From contig CAMCUB010000010.1 in NCBI GenBank assembly GCA_945878845.1, positions 1 through 64,000 on the forward strand: a stretch of DNA of 64,000 bases. Reading direction: 5' to 3'. The stretch comes from Erythrobacter sanguineus. GTDB lineage: Bacteria > Pseudomonadota > Alphaproteobacteria > Sphingomonadales > Sphingomonadaceae. A model generated the notes under the pieces. It was given only the letters and a program-made list of their open reading frames with translations, searched no databases and had not been told where the DNA came from. The stretch's first letter is position 1. Each line of letters opens with the position of its first letter. This document shows, piece by piece, positions 45,658 to 54,258 of this stretch. A program made the position numbers and the translations under genes.

Positions 45658-45690
45658 CGCCGGGCCGGGGGCATCCGCCCTCGCCCGGCG
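45658..45690 (+). terminator. Hairpin after atpE
   Basis: CGCCGGGC and GCCCGGCG form a perfect 8-bp stem 16 bases after the atpE stop, with no T-run. In ATP synthase operons a hairpin here can protect the atpE transcript or cause partial termination so that c is made in excess; that role is inferred. Confidence 0.5.
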
Positions 45691-45727
45691 GGGCCGATCA
45701 CGCGGCGCTTGCGACCAAAGGTTCATC

Positions 45728-46222
45728 ATGCCTCAGATCGATCAACTCTCCGAAACCCTGACCAGCCAGGTCTTCTGGCTGCTGTTGTTCTTCGGCCTCA
45801 CCTTCGTCCTTGTCGGGCTGGGGATGGTGCCCAAGATCCTCGGCACGGTGGAGATGCGTGACAACCAGATCGCCGGTGATCTCGCTGCGGCCCAGGCTGC
45901 GCGAGATGCGGCGACGTCCGAGGAAGAGGCCTGGCGCACCCGCGAAAACGCCAACCGCGCTGCAGCCCAGGCGCTGATCGGTGAGGCCAAGGCCAAGGCG
46001 GTCGCCGCCAGCGCCGCCAAGCTTGCCGAGGCGCAGGGTCGTCTCGACACCAAGCTCGCCGAGGCCGAAGCCGCGATCGAAGCCGCGCGCAGCAGCGCCA
46101 TGGCCGAGGTCGAGGGCGTTGCCGCCGACGCCGCGCGCGACATCGTCGCCCGCGTCGCCGGGGCTGATATCAAACCCGCCGCCGCCAAGGCTGCGGTCAA
46201 GAAGGTGATGGCGCATGGCTGA
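45728..46222 (+). CDS. ATP synthase F0 subunit b'
   Basis: A 164-residue peripheral stalk subunit. One N-terminal membrane helix (VFWLLLFFGLTFVLVGLGMV) is followed by a long Ala/Glu-rich coiled coil (ALIGEAKAKAVAASAAKLAE onward). In alphaproteobacteria b' and b form a heterodimeric stalk. It overlaps atpF by 8 bp. Confidence 0.92.
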   Translation: MPQIDQLSETLTSQVFWLLLFFGLTFVLVGLGMVPKILGTVEMRDNQIAGDLAAAQAARDAATSEEEAWRTRENANRAAAQALIGEAKAKAVAASAAKLAEAQGRLDTKLAEAEAAIEAARSSAMAEVEGVAADAARDIVARVAGADIKPAAAKAAVKKVMAHG

Positions 46223-46748
46223 CATCCTGACCCTGCTCGCCAGCGGCGGCGAGGGACACCACGCAGAGCCTTCCGTGTTCGGGATCGACACCTACCAGTG
46301 GGTCGCACTCGCCATGGCGGTGCTGATTGGCGTGTTTATCTGGAAGAAGGTCCCCGGGATCATCACCGGCGGGCTCGACGCCAAGATCGCCGCGATCCGC
46401 GCTGCGCTCGATGAAGCCAAGACCCTGCGCGCCGAGGCCGAGGCCCTGCGCGCCGAATATGCCGCCAAGATCGCGGGCGCCGAAAAGGACGCCGAAGCCA
46501 TGCTGGCCGGCGCGCGTGAGGAAGCGGACGCGATCCTCGCCAAGGCCGAGGTCGACAGCGGAGTGATGGTCGCTCGCCGCCAGAAGATGGCCGAAGACAA
46601 GATCGCCGCCGCCGAGCGCGCCGCGATCGCCGACGTCAAGGCCCGCGCGGTGACCGCCGCCGCCGCCGCCTCAAAGGTGTTGATCGCCAAGGCACATGAC
46701 GGCGATGCCGACCGCAAGCTTGCCGACGAGGTCATCGCCTCGCTCTGA
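46215..46748 (+). CDS. atpF: ATP synthase F0 subunit b
   Basis: A 177-residue stalk subunit. A membrane helix (WVALAMAVLIGVFIWKKVPG) precedes a long charged coiled coil (LDEAKTLRAEAEALRAEYAA onward). It is the last gene of the F0 operon; the F1 genes (atpHAGDC) are not in this window, as is usual in this group. A strong terminator follows at 46770. Confidence 0.94.
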   Translation: MADILTLLASGGEGHHAEPSVFGIDTYQWVALAMAVLIGVFIWKKVPGIITGGLDAKIAAIRAALDEAKTLRAEAEALRAEYAAKIAGAEKDAEAMLAGAREEADAILAKAEVDSGVMVARRQKMAEDKIAAAERAAIADVKARAVTAAAAASKVLIAKAHDGDADRKLADEVIASL

Positions 46749-46769
46749 GCAGCGCGATTGGCTGACACG

Positions 46770-46799
46770 AAAAGGGCGGTCCAGTGGGGCCGCCCTTTT
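46770..46799 (+). terminator. Intrinsic terminator of the ATP synthase F0 operon
   Basis: AAAAGGGCGG and CCGCCCTTTT form a 10-bp stem with a 10-base loop, ending in a T-run, 22 bases after atpF. Confidence 0.9.
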
Positions 46800-46856
46800 G
46801 CGTTGGGGATCGCGGTGCTACATCCACGTTGCAACTGAGAAACGGAGGGTGGAGAT

Positions 46857-47339
46857 ATGATGCAGCGCAGCCTGATCCTTGCGACAGTGCTGGCCGCCGC
46901 CCCACTCGCCGCGCAGCAGACCGCCCCCATCGTGCTGTGGGGCGAGTTCACCACCGCCAGCACTGCGGCCGAGATCAAGGCGTTCAAGGCGAAGTGGCCG
47001 AAGAAGCGTCCCGAGGTGATCCCCGACTGCCCGTCCGAAATGGGCTATCGCCAGAGCAAGGGGCGGATGGTGACCATCACGCTCATCGGTCTGGATCGTG
47101 ATGCGGACTGCTTCAACCGCATGTATGCGCACTATCTTGAGCGTTTCGGCACCCCCGAGACCGATACCACCACCTTCGGCACGGTGATCGGCTACGGCGG
47201 GGGCGCTTCGATCGACACGACCTCGGTCGGGATCGTGAATATCTGGCGGGAGGGCGAGAAGAAGATCAAACTCGTCCGCAGTCCGGGCAGCGGATACAAC
47301 CTGTTCTTCACGGTGCGCGAGGACAAGTACCTCTACTGA
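46857..47339 (+). CDS. Secreted hypothetical protein
   Basis: A 160-residue protein with a signal peptide (MMQRSLILATVLAAAPLAAQ). The mature part has two Cys (VIPDCPSEMGY and DADCFNRMY), suggesting a disulfide, and a beta-rich C-terminal half (SVGIVNIWREGEKKIKLVRS). No family recognised. It is a single gene between the F0 operon terminator and a convergent oxidoreductase gene. Confidence 0.65.
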   Translation: MMQRSLILATVLAAAPLAAQQTAPIVLWGEFTTASTAAEIKAFKAKWPKKRPEVIPDCPSEMGYRQSKGRMVTITLIGLDRDADCFNRMYAHYLERFGTPETDTTTFGTVIGYGGGASIDTTSVGIVNIWREGEKKIKLVRSPGSGYNLFFTVREDKYLY

Positions 47340-47345
47340 TCGGCG

Positions 47346-48326
47346 TCACGCCCCCGGCACGAATACCACCTTCCCCACCAACTCGCGCCGCGCCATCGCC
47401 TCGAAGCCTTCGCGCCAGCGCGAGAGGGGGAAGGTGCGGTCAATCGCGGGGGTGATCGCGCCTGCCTCGGCGAGGCGGGCGATGGCGCGGGTGATCGCGG
47501 TCCCGCGTTCGGGAAAGCGGCGGGCATATTCTCCGGCGCGCAGGCCGACGATGCTGAAGCCCTTGATCAGCGGGATGTTGGTCGAGACATCAGCGATCCG
47601 TCCCGAGGTGAAGCCGACCACCAGCAATTTGCCGCCAAAAGCGACGCAGCGGGTGGATTCGTCGAACACATCGCCCCCGACGGGATCGAAGACGATGTCG
47701 GCGAGTGCGCCACCGGTCAGCCGCGACACCTCTTCGCGAAAGCGCCCCTCAGCCACGATCACGGCCTCGGGGTGGGTGAGGGCGGCGATGGCTTCCGCCT
47801 TGGCGGGCGAACCGGTGGTGGCGATAACGCGGGCGCCCAGTGCGCGGGCGAGGTCGCAGGCGGCAAGACCCACGCCGCCGCTTGCGCCGTGAACCAGCAC
47901 CCACTGGCCCTCCTGCAATCCGCCCAGTTCGACCAGCCCGGTGAAGGCCGTGGAGTAGGCGGCGCCCATCGCAGCGGCTGCGGGGAAGTCGAGCCCCGCA
48001 GGCATGGTGGACAGCTTGCCCGCAGGCACGCAGGCGATTTCGGCAAAGGCGCCGGTCTTGTTGCCGCCCATCACCCGGTCCCCGGGAGCGAAACCGCTTT
48101 CCGGATCGGCCTCCAGCACCTCGCCGGCGAATTCGAGGCCGCTGGTGAAGGGCACCTCGGGCTTGAACTGGTATTCGCCGCGGGTCATCAGCAGATCGGG
48201 GAAGTTAAGCGAGGCGGCGCGCACTCGCACCTTCACCTCGCCCGCGCCGCGCTGCGGTTCCGCCACATCGGCGAGCCCCGCGCCCGACAGGTCGCCCGTC
48301 AGGCGTTCCACGACGAGCGCTTGCAT
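47346..48326 (-). CDS. NADPH:quinone oxidoreductase-like zinc-independent MDR protein
   Basis: A 326-residue medium-chain dehydrogenase/reductase. It has the GroES-like N-domain (VRAASLNFPDLLMTRGEYQF, then SGLEFAGEV) and a Rossmann nucleotide loop in VLVHGASGGVGLAACDLARA. There is no catalytic zinc Cys, consistent with quinone-reductase or enoyl-reductase types. ATG 48326 overlaps the upstream stop by 1 base, so it is cotranscribed with the DOPA-dioxygenase-like gene. Confidence 0.85.
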   Translation of the reverse strand: MQALVVERLTGDLSGAGLADVAEPQRGAGEVKVRVRAASLNFPDLLMTRGEYQFKPEVPFTSGLEFAGEVLEADPESGFAPGDRVMGGNKTGAFAEIACVPAGKLSTMPAGLDFPAAAAMGAAYSTAFTGLVELGGLQEGQWVLVHGASGGVGLAACDLARALGARVIATTGSPAKAEAIAALTHPEAVIVAEGRFREEVSRLTGGALADIVFDPVGGDVFDESTRCVAFGGKLLVVGFTSGRIADVSTNIPLIKGFSIVGLRAGEYARRFPERGTAITRAIARLAEAGAITPAIDRTFPLSRWREGFEAMARRELVGKVVFVPGA

Positions 48327-48664
48327 CAGCCGAAGATCGACAGGTCGAGCGGTTCGGAAGGCCCGAACCACACCACGTAGCGGGTGTGATCGGCAAGGTC
48401 GTTGCCCGACAGGCCATGAGCAAAGATCGTCAGGTCGCCGCGCTCATGCATCGCCCAGAGCGTGAACTGCGCGAAGGTCTCCGGCGACATCGACAGCTGG
48501 CACGATCCGCGCGGATGGGGCCCGATCGGGGCGAGGTGGAAGTGCCCGACCGCGAGCTTGAAGTGCTCGCGCGCGCGTTCGGCGAAGGCTTGCGCTTTCC
48601 CGACCTCGTCGGCGTCATAGTAGATATGGGCGTGAAAGCCCCGGATCTCCCCCGGGTTCTGCAT
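48326..48664 (-). CDS. DOPA 4,5-dioxygenase family protein
   Basis: A 112-residue protein with the family signatures IRGFHAHIYYDADEV near the N-terminus and LAVGHFHLAPIGPHPRGSCQ in the middle; the His residues are likely metal ligands. Eukaryotic members cleave DOPA in betalain synthesis, and bacterial substrates are largely unknown. It lies between gloB (3 bases) and the MDR gene (1-base overlap). Confidence 0.85.
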   Translation of the reverse strand: MQNPGEIRGFHAHIYYDADEVGKAQAFAERAREHFKLAVGHFHLAPIGPHPRGSCQLSMSPETFAQFTLWAMHERGDLTIFAHGLSGNDLADHTRYVVWFGPSEPLDLSIFG

Positions 48665-48667
48665 GGA

Positions 48668-49423
48668 TCAGAACGTGTCCTTGGCGGCGCGCAGGGCGGC
48701 GAAGGTCTCGGCCGGCGTGCTGCCGCCCCAGCGGGCCATCATCTCTGGATTGTCGGCGCGCAGGAAGGGGTTGGTGGCCAGCTCGCGGCGCAGCGTGGTC
48801 GGCACAGTCGGCACGTCCTTCGCGCGCTTCGCCGTGATCTCGCCCGCATAGTCCTGAAGCGCGACATTCTCGGGATCGGCATGGAGCGCGAACTTCGCGT
48901 TCGCGGCGGTGTATTCATGCGCGCAGTAGAGCAGGGTTTCGGGCGGCAGCGCCTTGATGCGCGACAGGCTGTCCCAGAACTGCCCGGGCTGGCCTTCGAA
49001 CATCCGCCCGCAGCCCAGCGCGAAGACCGAATCGCCCACGAAGGCGACCCCGGCTTCCGGCAGGTGGAAGGCAATATGGCCGTTGGTGTGGCCAGAAACG
49101 TCGATCACATGGGCTTGCGTCTCGCCGATTTTCACCGTCTCGCCGTGGGCGACGGTCCGATCCAGCGGGAACTTGCCGGAGACCTCCGCGGGCCCGAGGA
49201 TCGTGCAGCCGGTTGCCTCCTGGATCGCCGCATTGCCGCCCGCGTGATCGGGGTGCCAGTGGGTGTTCCAGATCTGCGTGATCTTCCAGCCCTTTATGTC
49301 CGCTTCGAGCAGGTATGCCTTGGCGTCGGGCGTATCGATGGCGACGGTTTCGTGGCTCTCGGTGTCGTGGACGAGATAGCCGTAATTGTCGCTGAGACAG
49401 GGGAACTGGTGAACGTGGATCAT
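48668..49423 (-). CDS. gloB: Hydroxyacylglutathione hydrolase (glyoxalase II)
   Basis: A 251-residue metallo-beta-lactamase-fold enzyme that hydrolyses S-lactoylglutathione. The metal motif is IWNTHWHPDHAGGNAAI, with further ligands in VIDVSGHTNGHIAFHL, VAFVGDSVFALGCGR and LLYCAHEYTAANAKFAL. The C-terminal glutathione-binding part has NPFLRADNP. First gene of a three-gene unit. Confidence 0.93.
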   Translation of the reverse strand: MIHVHQFPCLSDNYGYLVHDTESHETVAIDTPDAKAYLLEADIKGWKITQIWNTHWHPDHAGGNAAIQEATGCTILGPAEVSGKFPLDRTVAHGETVKIGETQAHVIDVSGHTNGHIAFHLPEAGVAFVGDSVFALGCGRMFEGQPGQFWDSLSRIKALPPETLLYCAHEYTAANAKFALHADPENVALQDYAGEITAKRAKDVPTVPTTLRRELATNPFLRADNPEMMARWGGSTPAETFAALRAAKDTF

Positions 49424-49455
49424 GCCGGGGAGCTTACCCCTGCAGCCACCAATAG

Positions 49456-49493
49456 GAAAGGCCCGCCTGCTCGGTTGAGCGGGCGGGCCTTTC
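49456..49493. terminator. Bidirectional terminator between gloB and rpsA
   Basis: A 12-bp stem GAAAGGCCCGCC/GGCGGGCCTTTC with an inner GCTC/GAGC extension. The rpsA gene (minus strand) reaches it about 50 bases after its stop, with TTTCC following. Confidence 0.85.
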
Positions 49494-49543
49494 TACTTGG
49501 CCGAGGCGACTCGCCCCCAGCGCGGGGGCGAACCTGATCAGGA

Positions 49544-51250
49544 TTAATCCTGGCCCTTCTTCAGAGCTGCGCCGAGGATGTCGCCGAGCGATGCGCCCGA
49601 ATCCGACGAGCCGAACTGCGCCACAGCTTCCTTCTCTTCCGAGATCTGACGCGCCTTGATCGAGAAGTTGGGCTTCTTCGAACGGTCGAAGCCGATCACC
49701 ATCGCGTCGATCTTGCTGCCGACCTGGAAGCGGTCAGGGCGCTGTTCGTCGCGGTCGCGGCCGAGGTCGCTCCGCTTGATGAAGCCGGTTGCGCCGTCTT
49801 CGCCAACCTGCACTTCCAGCCCGCCGTCACGCACTTCGAGCACGGTGACAGTGACGGTCTGGTTCTTGCGCAGCGAACCGCCGCTGGTGGCGGCTTCAGC
49901 CGAGGGCGCGCCCTTTTCGAGTTGCTTCATGCCGAGGCTGATGCGCTCCTTGTCGACGTCCACGTCGAGCACGATGGCCTTGACCATCTCGCCCTTGCGG
50001 TGGAGCGCCAGCGCGTCCTCGCCCGAGATGCCCCAGGCGATGTCCGACATGTGCACCATGCCGTCCACGTCGCCATCGAGACCGATGAACAGGCCGAATT
50101 CGGTGGCGTTCTTGACTTCGCCCTCGACTTCGCTGCCGACCGGGTGCTTCTCGGCGAATTCGTCCCACGGGTTGCGCTGGGCCTGCTTGAGGCCGAGGCT
50201 GATGCGACGCTTGTCGCTGTCGACCTCGAGCACCATCACGTCGACTTCCTGCGAGGTCGAGACGATCTTGCCCGGGTGGACGTTCTTCTTGGTCCAGCTC
50301 ATTTCCGAGACGTGGACAAGGCCTTCGATCCCGGCTTCCAGTTCGACGAAGGCGCCGTATTCGGTGATGTTGGTGACCTGACCCTGCAGCTTCATGCCAA
50401 CCGGGTACTTGGCGGCGACGCCATCCCACGGATCGCTTTCGAGCTGCTTCATGCCAAGGCTGATGCGCTGCGTTTCGGCATTGATGCGCACGATCTGCAC
50501 GGTCACGGTGTCGCCGATAGCGATCACTTCGCTCGGGTGATTGACGCGCTTGTAGCTCATGTCGGTGACATGCAGCAGGCCGTCGATGCCGCCGAGGTCC
50601 ACGAATGCACCATAATCGGTGATGTTCTTGACCACGCCGTCGATGATCTGGCCTTCGACCAGGTCATTGATGAGCTCGCTGCGCTGTTCGGCGCGGGTCT
50701 CTTCGAGCACCGCACGGCGCGAGACGACGATGTTGCCGCGGCGGCGATCCATCTTGAGGATCTGGAAGGGCTGCGGCACGTCCATCAGCGGGGTGACGTC
50801 GCGCACGGGGCGGATGTCGACCTGCGAGCCGGGGAGGAAGGCCACGGCGCCATCGAGGTCGACGGTGAAGCCACCCTTGACGCGGCCGAAGATGCGGCCT
50901 TCGACGCGCTTGCCTTCGCCGAATTCGCTTTCCAGCTTGTCCCAGGCGGCTTCGCGGCGGGCGCGGTCACGGCTGAGCATGGCTTCGCCATCGGCGTTCT
51001 CGACGCGGTCAACGAAGACTTCGACTTCGCCGCCGACGGTCAGGCCGTGGTCGTCATCGCCGCGGCTGAATTCCTTGAGGGAGATGCGGCCTTCGCTCTT
51101 GAGGCCGACGTCGATGACGGCAAAGCCGTTCTCGATCGCGGTAACGGTGCCCTTGACGACTCGGCCTTCGAAGCCTTCATCGCCGGCGCCGCCGAGCTGT
51201 TCGTTGAGGAGCGCTTCAAAGTCAGCGCGGGTGGGCATTTGCGTTGCCAT
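49544..51250 (-). CDS. rpsA: 30S ribosomal protein S1
   Basis: A 568-residue protein with six S1 (OB-fold) repeats; clear ones include GRVVKGTVTAIENGFAVIDV, VVKNITDYGAFVDLGGIDG, VTNITEYGAFVELEAGIEG and VKNATEFGLFIGLDGDVDG. S1 helps mRNA bind the 30S subunit. The last repeat is followed by a short tail with LGDILGAALKKGQD. In this genome it is separated from cmk by a MarR-GNAT gene. Confidence 0.96.
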   Translation of the reverse strand: MATQMPTRADFEALLNEQLGGAGDEGFEGRVVKGTVTAIENGFAVIDVGLKSEGRISLKEFSRGDDDHGLTVGGEVEVFVDRVENADGEAMLSRDRARREAAWDKLESEFGEGKRVEGRIFGRVKGGFTVDLDGAVAFLPGSQVDIRPVRDVTPLMDVPQPFQILKMDRRRGNIVVSRRAVLEETRAEQRSELINDLVEGQIIDGVVKNITDYGAFVDLGGIDGLLHVTDMSYKRVNHPSEVIAIGDTVTVQIVRINAETQRISLGMKQLESDPWDGVAAKYPVGMKLQGQVTNITEYGAFVELEAGIEGLVHVSEMSWTKKNVHPGKIVSTSQEVDVMVLEVDSDKRRISLGLKQAQRNPWDEFAEKHPVGSEVEGEVKNATEFGLFIGLDGDVDGMVHMSDIAWGISGEDALALHRKGEMVKAIVLDVDVDKERISLGMKQLEKGAPSAEAATSGGSLRKNQTVTVTVLEVRDGGLEVQVGEDGATGFIKRSDLGRDRDEQRPDRFQVGSKIDAMVIGFDRSKKPNFSIKARQISEEKEAVAQFGSSDSGASLGDILGAALKKGQD

Positions 51251-51475
51251 AGGCTCAGAAAGTCCTGTTTCATTGTGCTACCGGCCACCGGTTTTTCCGG
51301 GGTCTTTCACCGCTTCCCGTGCACCATTGCACGGGCTGGCGGGGCAAGAGGCAGACTTCTCCGCGCGGCCCCATGCCTGCGCGAAGGTTCCTTCAACCGA
51401 TGAGGATTGCGAGAACGGCCGGGCGCCTAGGCGAAGGCGCGCCGGAAAGCAAGGAAATTGGGGTGATGGCTCGAC

Positions 51476-52429
51476 CTATCTGCCGCGGTAGAGCATCGCG
51501 ACATCGCAGCGTTCGTAGCGCGCGCCGTAGTCTGCCATGATCCCCGCATCGTGAACGAAGCCGAGCTTCTCGTAGAGATGGATCGCGGCTTCGCAGATGT
51601 GGTTGGTGAGGAGGTAGAGCTTGCTCGCGCCCATTTCTTGCGCGCGGGCGATGATCGCTTCGAGCAGGAACTCCCCGGCCTTGAGCCCGCGTGCGGTCTT
51701 GCGCACGCCCATCTTGGTCAGTTCGAACGTGCCGGGGCCGGTCTTCTGCAGCGCGCAGGTGCCGACGATGCCGAGGCCGGGGGCTTCGACGAAGAGGATA
51801 CATCCGCCCGGCTCGACAATGCGGCTGCGCGGGTTCTCGAGCACCTCGCGGTCGGTCGGCTCGAGCCGGAACATGCCCTCGATCCACTCGGCGTTGATAT
51901 CGTGGAAATGGTGGGCGAGGGCATCGTCATATTCGCGCAGCCGCAACAGGCCGGGGCTTACCCGCAGCCCGCGCTCGCTGATCGAGGCTTCACTCAAGGC
52001 GCGCTCGACCACGGCCAGCGCGGCGAGAAAATCGCCGTCGACCTGCGCGAGGATTTGTTCCGCCGCCATGCCCACACGGGGCCAGACCTCGCTGGTCAGC
52101 ACGGCCACCGCCTCACGACCCTTGGTTGAAAGCGCCACCACGCGGCTCCGCTGGTCGGGGGCCTGCGCCTCGTCGATCATCCCGAGATCGCGCAATTGGC
52201 TGAGCGTGCGGGTGACGCCGGGCTGGCTGGTGCCGCAAGCCTCGGCAAGCTGGCCGACACTCATCGGAGCGTTTCGCAGAGCGGCCAGCACCGCCATGTG
52301 TCCGGGCTGAAGCGCTAGCCCGGCGCTGGAGGTGACCAGCGCGGCACTCGCCTGCATTCGCTCGCCCAGACGCTTCAGTCTGCTGCCCAAGAAAGCTGGC
52401 CCCATTTGTGCGACAACATCTGCCATCAT
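51476..52429 (-). CDS. MarR-type regulator fused to a GNAT acetyltransferase
   Basis: A 317-residue two-domain protein. The N-terminal winged helix (QLAEACGTSQPGVTRTLSQL, then LRDLGMIDEAQAPDQRSRVV) is a MarR domain. From about residue 170 a GNAT domain follows (CILFVEAPGLGIVGTCALQK, GLKAGEFLLEAIIARAQEMG, ICEAAIHLYEKLGFV). Such fusions couple sensing and acetylation; targets are unknown. ATG 52429 lies nine bases from a tandem repeat that looks like an operator. It lies between cmk and rpsA, which are usually adjacent. Confidence 0.85.
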   Translation of the reverse strand: MMADVVAQMGPAFLGSRLKRLGERMQASAALVTSSAGLALQPGHMAVLAALRNAPMSVGQLAEACGTSQPGVTRTLSQLRDLGMIDEAQAPDQRSRVVALSTKGREAVAVLTSEVWPRVGMAAEQILAQVDGDFLAALAVVERALSEASISERGLRVSPGLLRLREYDDALAHHFHDINAEWIEGMFRLEPTDREVLENPRSRIVEPGGCILFVEAPGLGIVGTCALQKTGPGTFELTKMGVRKTARGLKAGEFLLEAIIARAQEMGASKLYLLTNHICEAAIHLYEKLGFVHDAGIMADYGARYERCDVAMLYRGR

Positions 52430-52437
52430 GCAATTCC

Positions 52438-52462
52438 ATAACACGGTATATAACGCGCTATA
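52438..52462. promoter_or_regulatory. Tandem operator-like repeat before the MarR-GNAT gene
   Basis: Two 13-bp near-palindromic copies, ATAACACGGTATA (52438-52450) and ATAACGCGCTATA (52450-52462), share one base and are spaced 12 bp. They sit directly upstream of the start codon at 52429, in a place where MarR proteins commonly repress their own genes. The AT-rich core could also overlap a -10 box. Confidence 0.6.
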
Positions 52463-52506
52463 GAATGGGGTCACGCGCCGGTGCAAGCCGGAAAACCGCC
52501 GGGGTT

Positions 52507-53127
52507 TCAGGCGATGTGAGCCGCCACCTCTGCGATCGCTGCGGCTATGGCCTCGTCACGGCCCAGCGTGGTGGTGTCGAGCAGCGCCGCGCCCGGGGCG
52601 GCCCGCAGCGGAGCGTCGGCGCGGTTCGTATCGCGTTCATCGCGAGCGGCGATATCCGCCTCGATAACTTCAAGATCGACCGTGATCCCGCGCCCGGTCA
52701 TCTCGAGCCAGCGTCGGCGCGCGCGCTCCGTGACGCTGGCGGTGACGAACAGCTTCACGAGTGCCTCGGGCGCGATCACCGTGCCGATATCGCGCCCGTC
52801 GAGCACCGCGCCGCCTTCCTGCAAGGCAAAGGCGCGCTGGCGTTCGTAGAGCGCGCGGCGCACTGCGGGGTGGACCGAGACGCGGCTCGCATAGCCGCCG
52901 ACCTCCTCGGAGCGCAGGATATCATCGTCGAGCAGGCTGTCGGGGAAGTCGCACGCCGCCAGCGCCAGATGGGCGTCATCCGGATTGCCCCCGGCAAGCT
53001 GCACCTGCCGCCCGACCGCGCGGTAGAGCAGCCCGGTGTCGAGATGCGGCAGGCCGAAATGCGCGGCGAGCGCCTTGGCGATGGTGCCTTTGCCGGAAGC
53101 TGTGGGGCCGTCGACTGCGATGATCAT
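52507..53127 (-). CDS. cmk: Cytidylate kinase
   Basis: A 206-residue P-loop kinase making CDP/dCDP from CMP/dCMP. Walker A is VDGPTASGKGTIAKALA. CMP-binding and lid regions are seen in LPHLDTGLLYRAVG, LDGRDIGTVIAPEALVKLFV and SVTERARRRWLEM. It follows aroA in the usual order, though two small membrane ORFs and a plus-strand gene lie between. Confidence 0.93.
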   Translation of the reverse strand: MIIAVDGPTASGKGTIAKALAAHFGLPHLDTGLLYRAVGRQVQLAGGNPDDAHLALAACDFPDSLLDDDILRSEEVGGYASRVSVHPAVRRALYERQRAFALQEGGAVLDGRDIGTVIAPEALVKLFVTASVTERARRRWLEMTGRGITVDLEVIEADIAARDERDTNRADAPLRAAPGAALLDTTTLGRDEAIAAAIAEVAAHIA

Positions 53128-53240
53128 GGCCCAGCGCCGTGGCAGTGCAGGCGGCCCTTGGCAAGCGCTCGGGCGCCCGGTTTACCCCTCCTTCACCGCG
53201 CGCAGGCTATTCTGAGCCGGCAGGAACAGGGGGCCGGGCG

Positions 53241-53765
53241 ATGCGCTGGGTGTTGAGGCTGATCATTGCGGCAGGTGTGCTCGGCGGGGCTTGGCCGGTT
53301 GCGAAGCTGCTGTGGGACATGGAGACCGGCGCCGCGCCCTTCGCTGTGGGCCTTGCCGACGGGACGGTGCAACAGGCCGAGATCGGACCCCAGTCCTACT
53401 GGCCGCAATGGGCGCCGCGGCCCGAGGGTGCGCGCTTCGCCGTGCGGGCACATTTCGGCCCCGGCACGAACTTGGCGGAAACGGGCTATGCCGAGATCGG
53501 CGGCTTCGACGATGCGGCGGCGCTGCAAGCGGCCTATGCCGAAAAGCTCGTGGCGGCGGGGTGGGAGGTCAGCCCGATGCACCTCACAGTTGCGCTTCCC
53601 GAAGTCCCGCCGCGCAGCGCGCGCCTGTGTCTGGTGCTGGCCCGCAAAGATGGCAACAGCTTGATGCTCTCGGTCACCACCGACAAGTCGGGGCTGAGCC
53701 GCCTCCACTGGACACGGGGCGAGCAGCTGCCCATGCAGGGGTCCGAAAAGGGCCTGTGCCGCTAG
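53241..53765 (+). CDS. Membrane-anchored hypothetical protein
   Basis: A 174-residue protein with an N-terminal hydrophobic anchor or signal (WVLRLIIAAGVLGGAWPVAK) and a mature domain (SYWPQWAPRPEGARFAVRAH, then ETGYAEIGGFDDAAALQAAY) with C-terminal Cys residues (ARLCLVLARKD and GLCR). No family recognised. It is on the plus strand between cmk and the small membrane ORFs, overlapping the convergent stop by 4 bp. Confidence 0.6.
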   Translation: MRWVLRLIIAAGVLGGAWPVAKLLWDMETGAAPFAVGLADGTVQQAEIGPQSYWPQWAPRPEGARFAVRAHFGPGTNLAETGYAEIGGFDDAAALQAAYAEKLVAAGWEVSPMHLTVALPEVPPRSARLCLVLARKDGNSLMLSVTTDKSGLSRLHWTRGEQLPMQGSEKGLCR

Positions 53766-54034
53766 CGGGACCTCGTGTCCGTGTCTCCGCGCGACCGCCA
53801 TGCGCGCACAAGGCCGAGGATCGCGATCGAGGCCCAGAAGAACTCGAGCACCAGGCTCGCCCAATTGGTATGATAGATCAGCGAGACCGTCAGCAGCGCG
53901 GCGCCCAATAGATTGGTGCCGTGGAGCAGGAACGGATTGGTCGCCTTGGCCAGCGTCAGATAGGCATAGGCGCCGATGATGCAGGCGGTGCCGGCCAAGC
54001 CGACGAGGCTCGGCCAGTCGAGCGGGGTGGTCAT
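53762..54034 (-). CDS. Small membrane protein, CBU_0592-like
   Basis: A 90-residue protein with about three hydrophobic segments (PSLVGLAGTACIIGAYAYL, FLLHGTNLLGAALLTVSL, WASLVLEFFWASIAILGLV). This pattern matches the CBU_0592 family of small membrane proteins, whose function is unknown. ATG 54034 overlaps the upstream ORF stop by 4 bp (ATGA). Confidence 0.7.
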   Translation of the reverse strand: MTTPLDWPSLVGLAGTACIIGAYAYLTLAKATNPFLLHGTNLLGAALLTVSLIYHTNWASLVLEFFWASIAILGLVRAWRSRGDTDTRSR

Positions 54035-54258
54035 GGCTGATTCCATTCGCGATGGGCCTTTTCGATCGACTCGCGAACCTTGCGCGGCCCCCAGTCATTC
54101 CGCAGCCAGATGACCAGACCCATGAGGGGAAGAGCCGGAAGTGTGAGGATGATTTCCCAAGTCTCGACGGTTTCACCCTTGGTGACGTAACGATAGATCA
54201 ACATTCCAACCAGGCCGACCGCAAACAGGATCGTGTAGAGCGCGACCTTGCGCTTCAC
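54031..54258 (-). CDS. Small membrane protein downstream of aroA
   Basis: A 75-residue protein with two membrane segments (VALYTILFAVGLVGMLIYRY and WEIILTLPALPLMGLVIWL) and a charged tail (RKVRESIEKAHREWNQP). It overlaps the aroA stop and the next ORF start by 4 bp each, so it is coupled to aroA. Function unknown. Confidence 0.65.
   Translation of the reverse strand: MKRKVALYTILFAVGLVGMLIYRYVTKGETVETWEIILTLPALPLMGLVIWLRNDWGPRKVRESIEKAHREWNQP

Noticed and set aside
49922-51403. 493-codon plus-strand open frame
   Set aside because: Antisense of rpsA; repeats in it mirror the S1 repeats.
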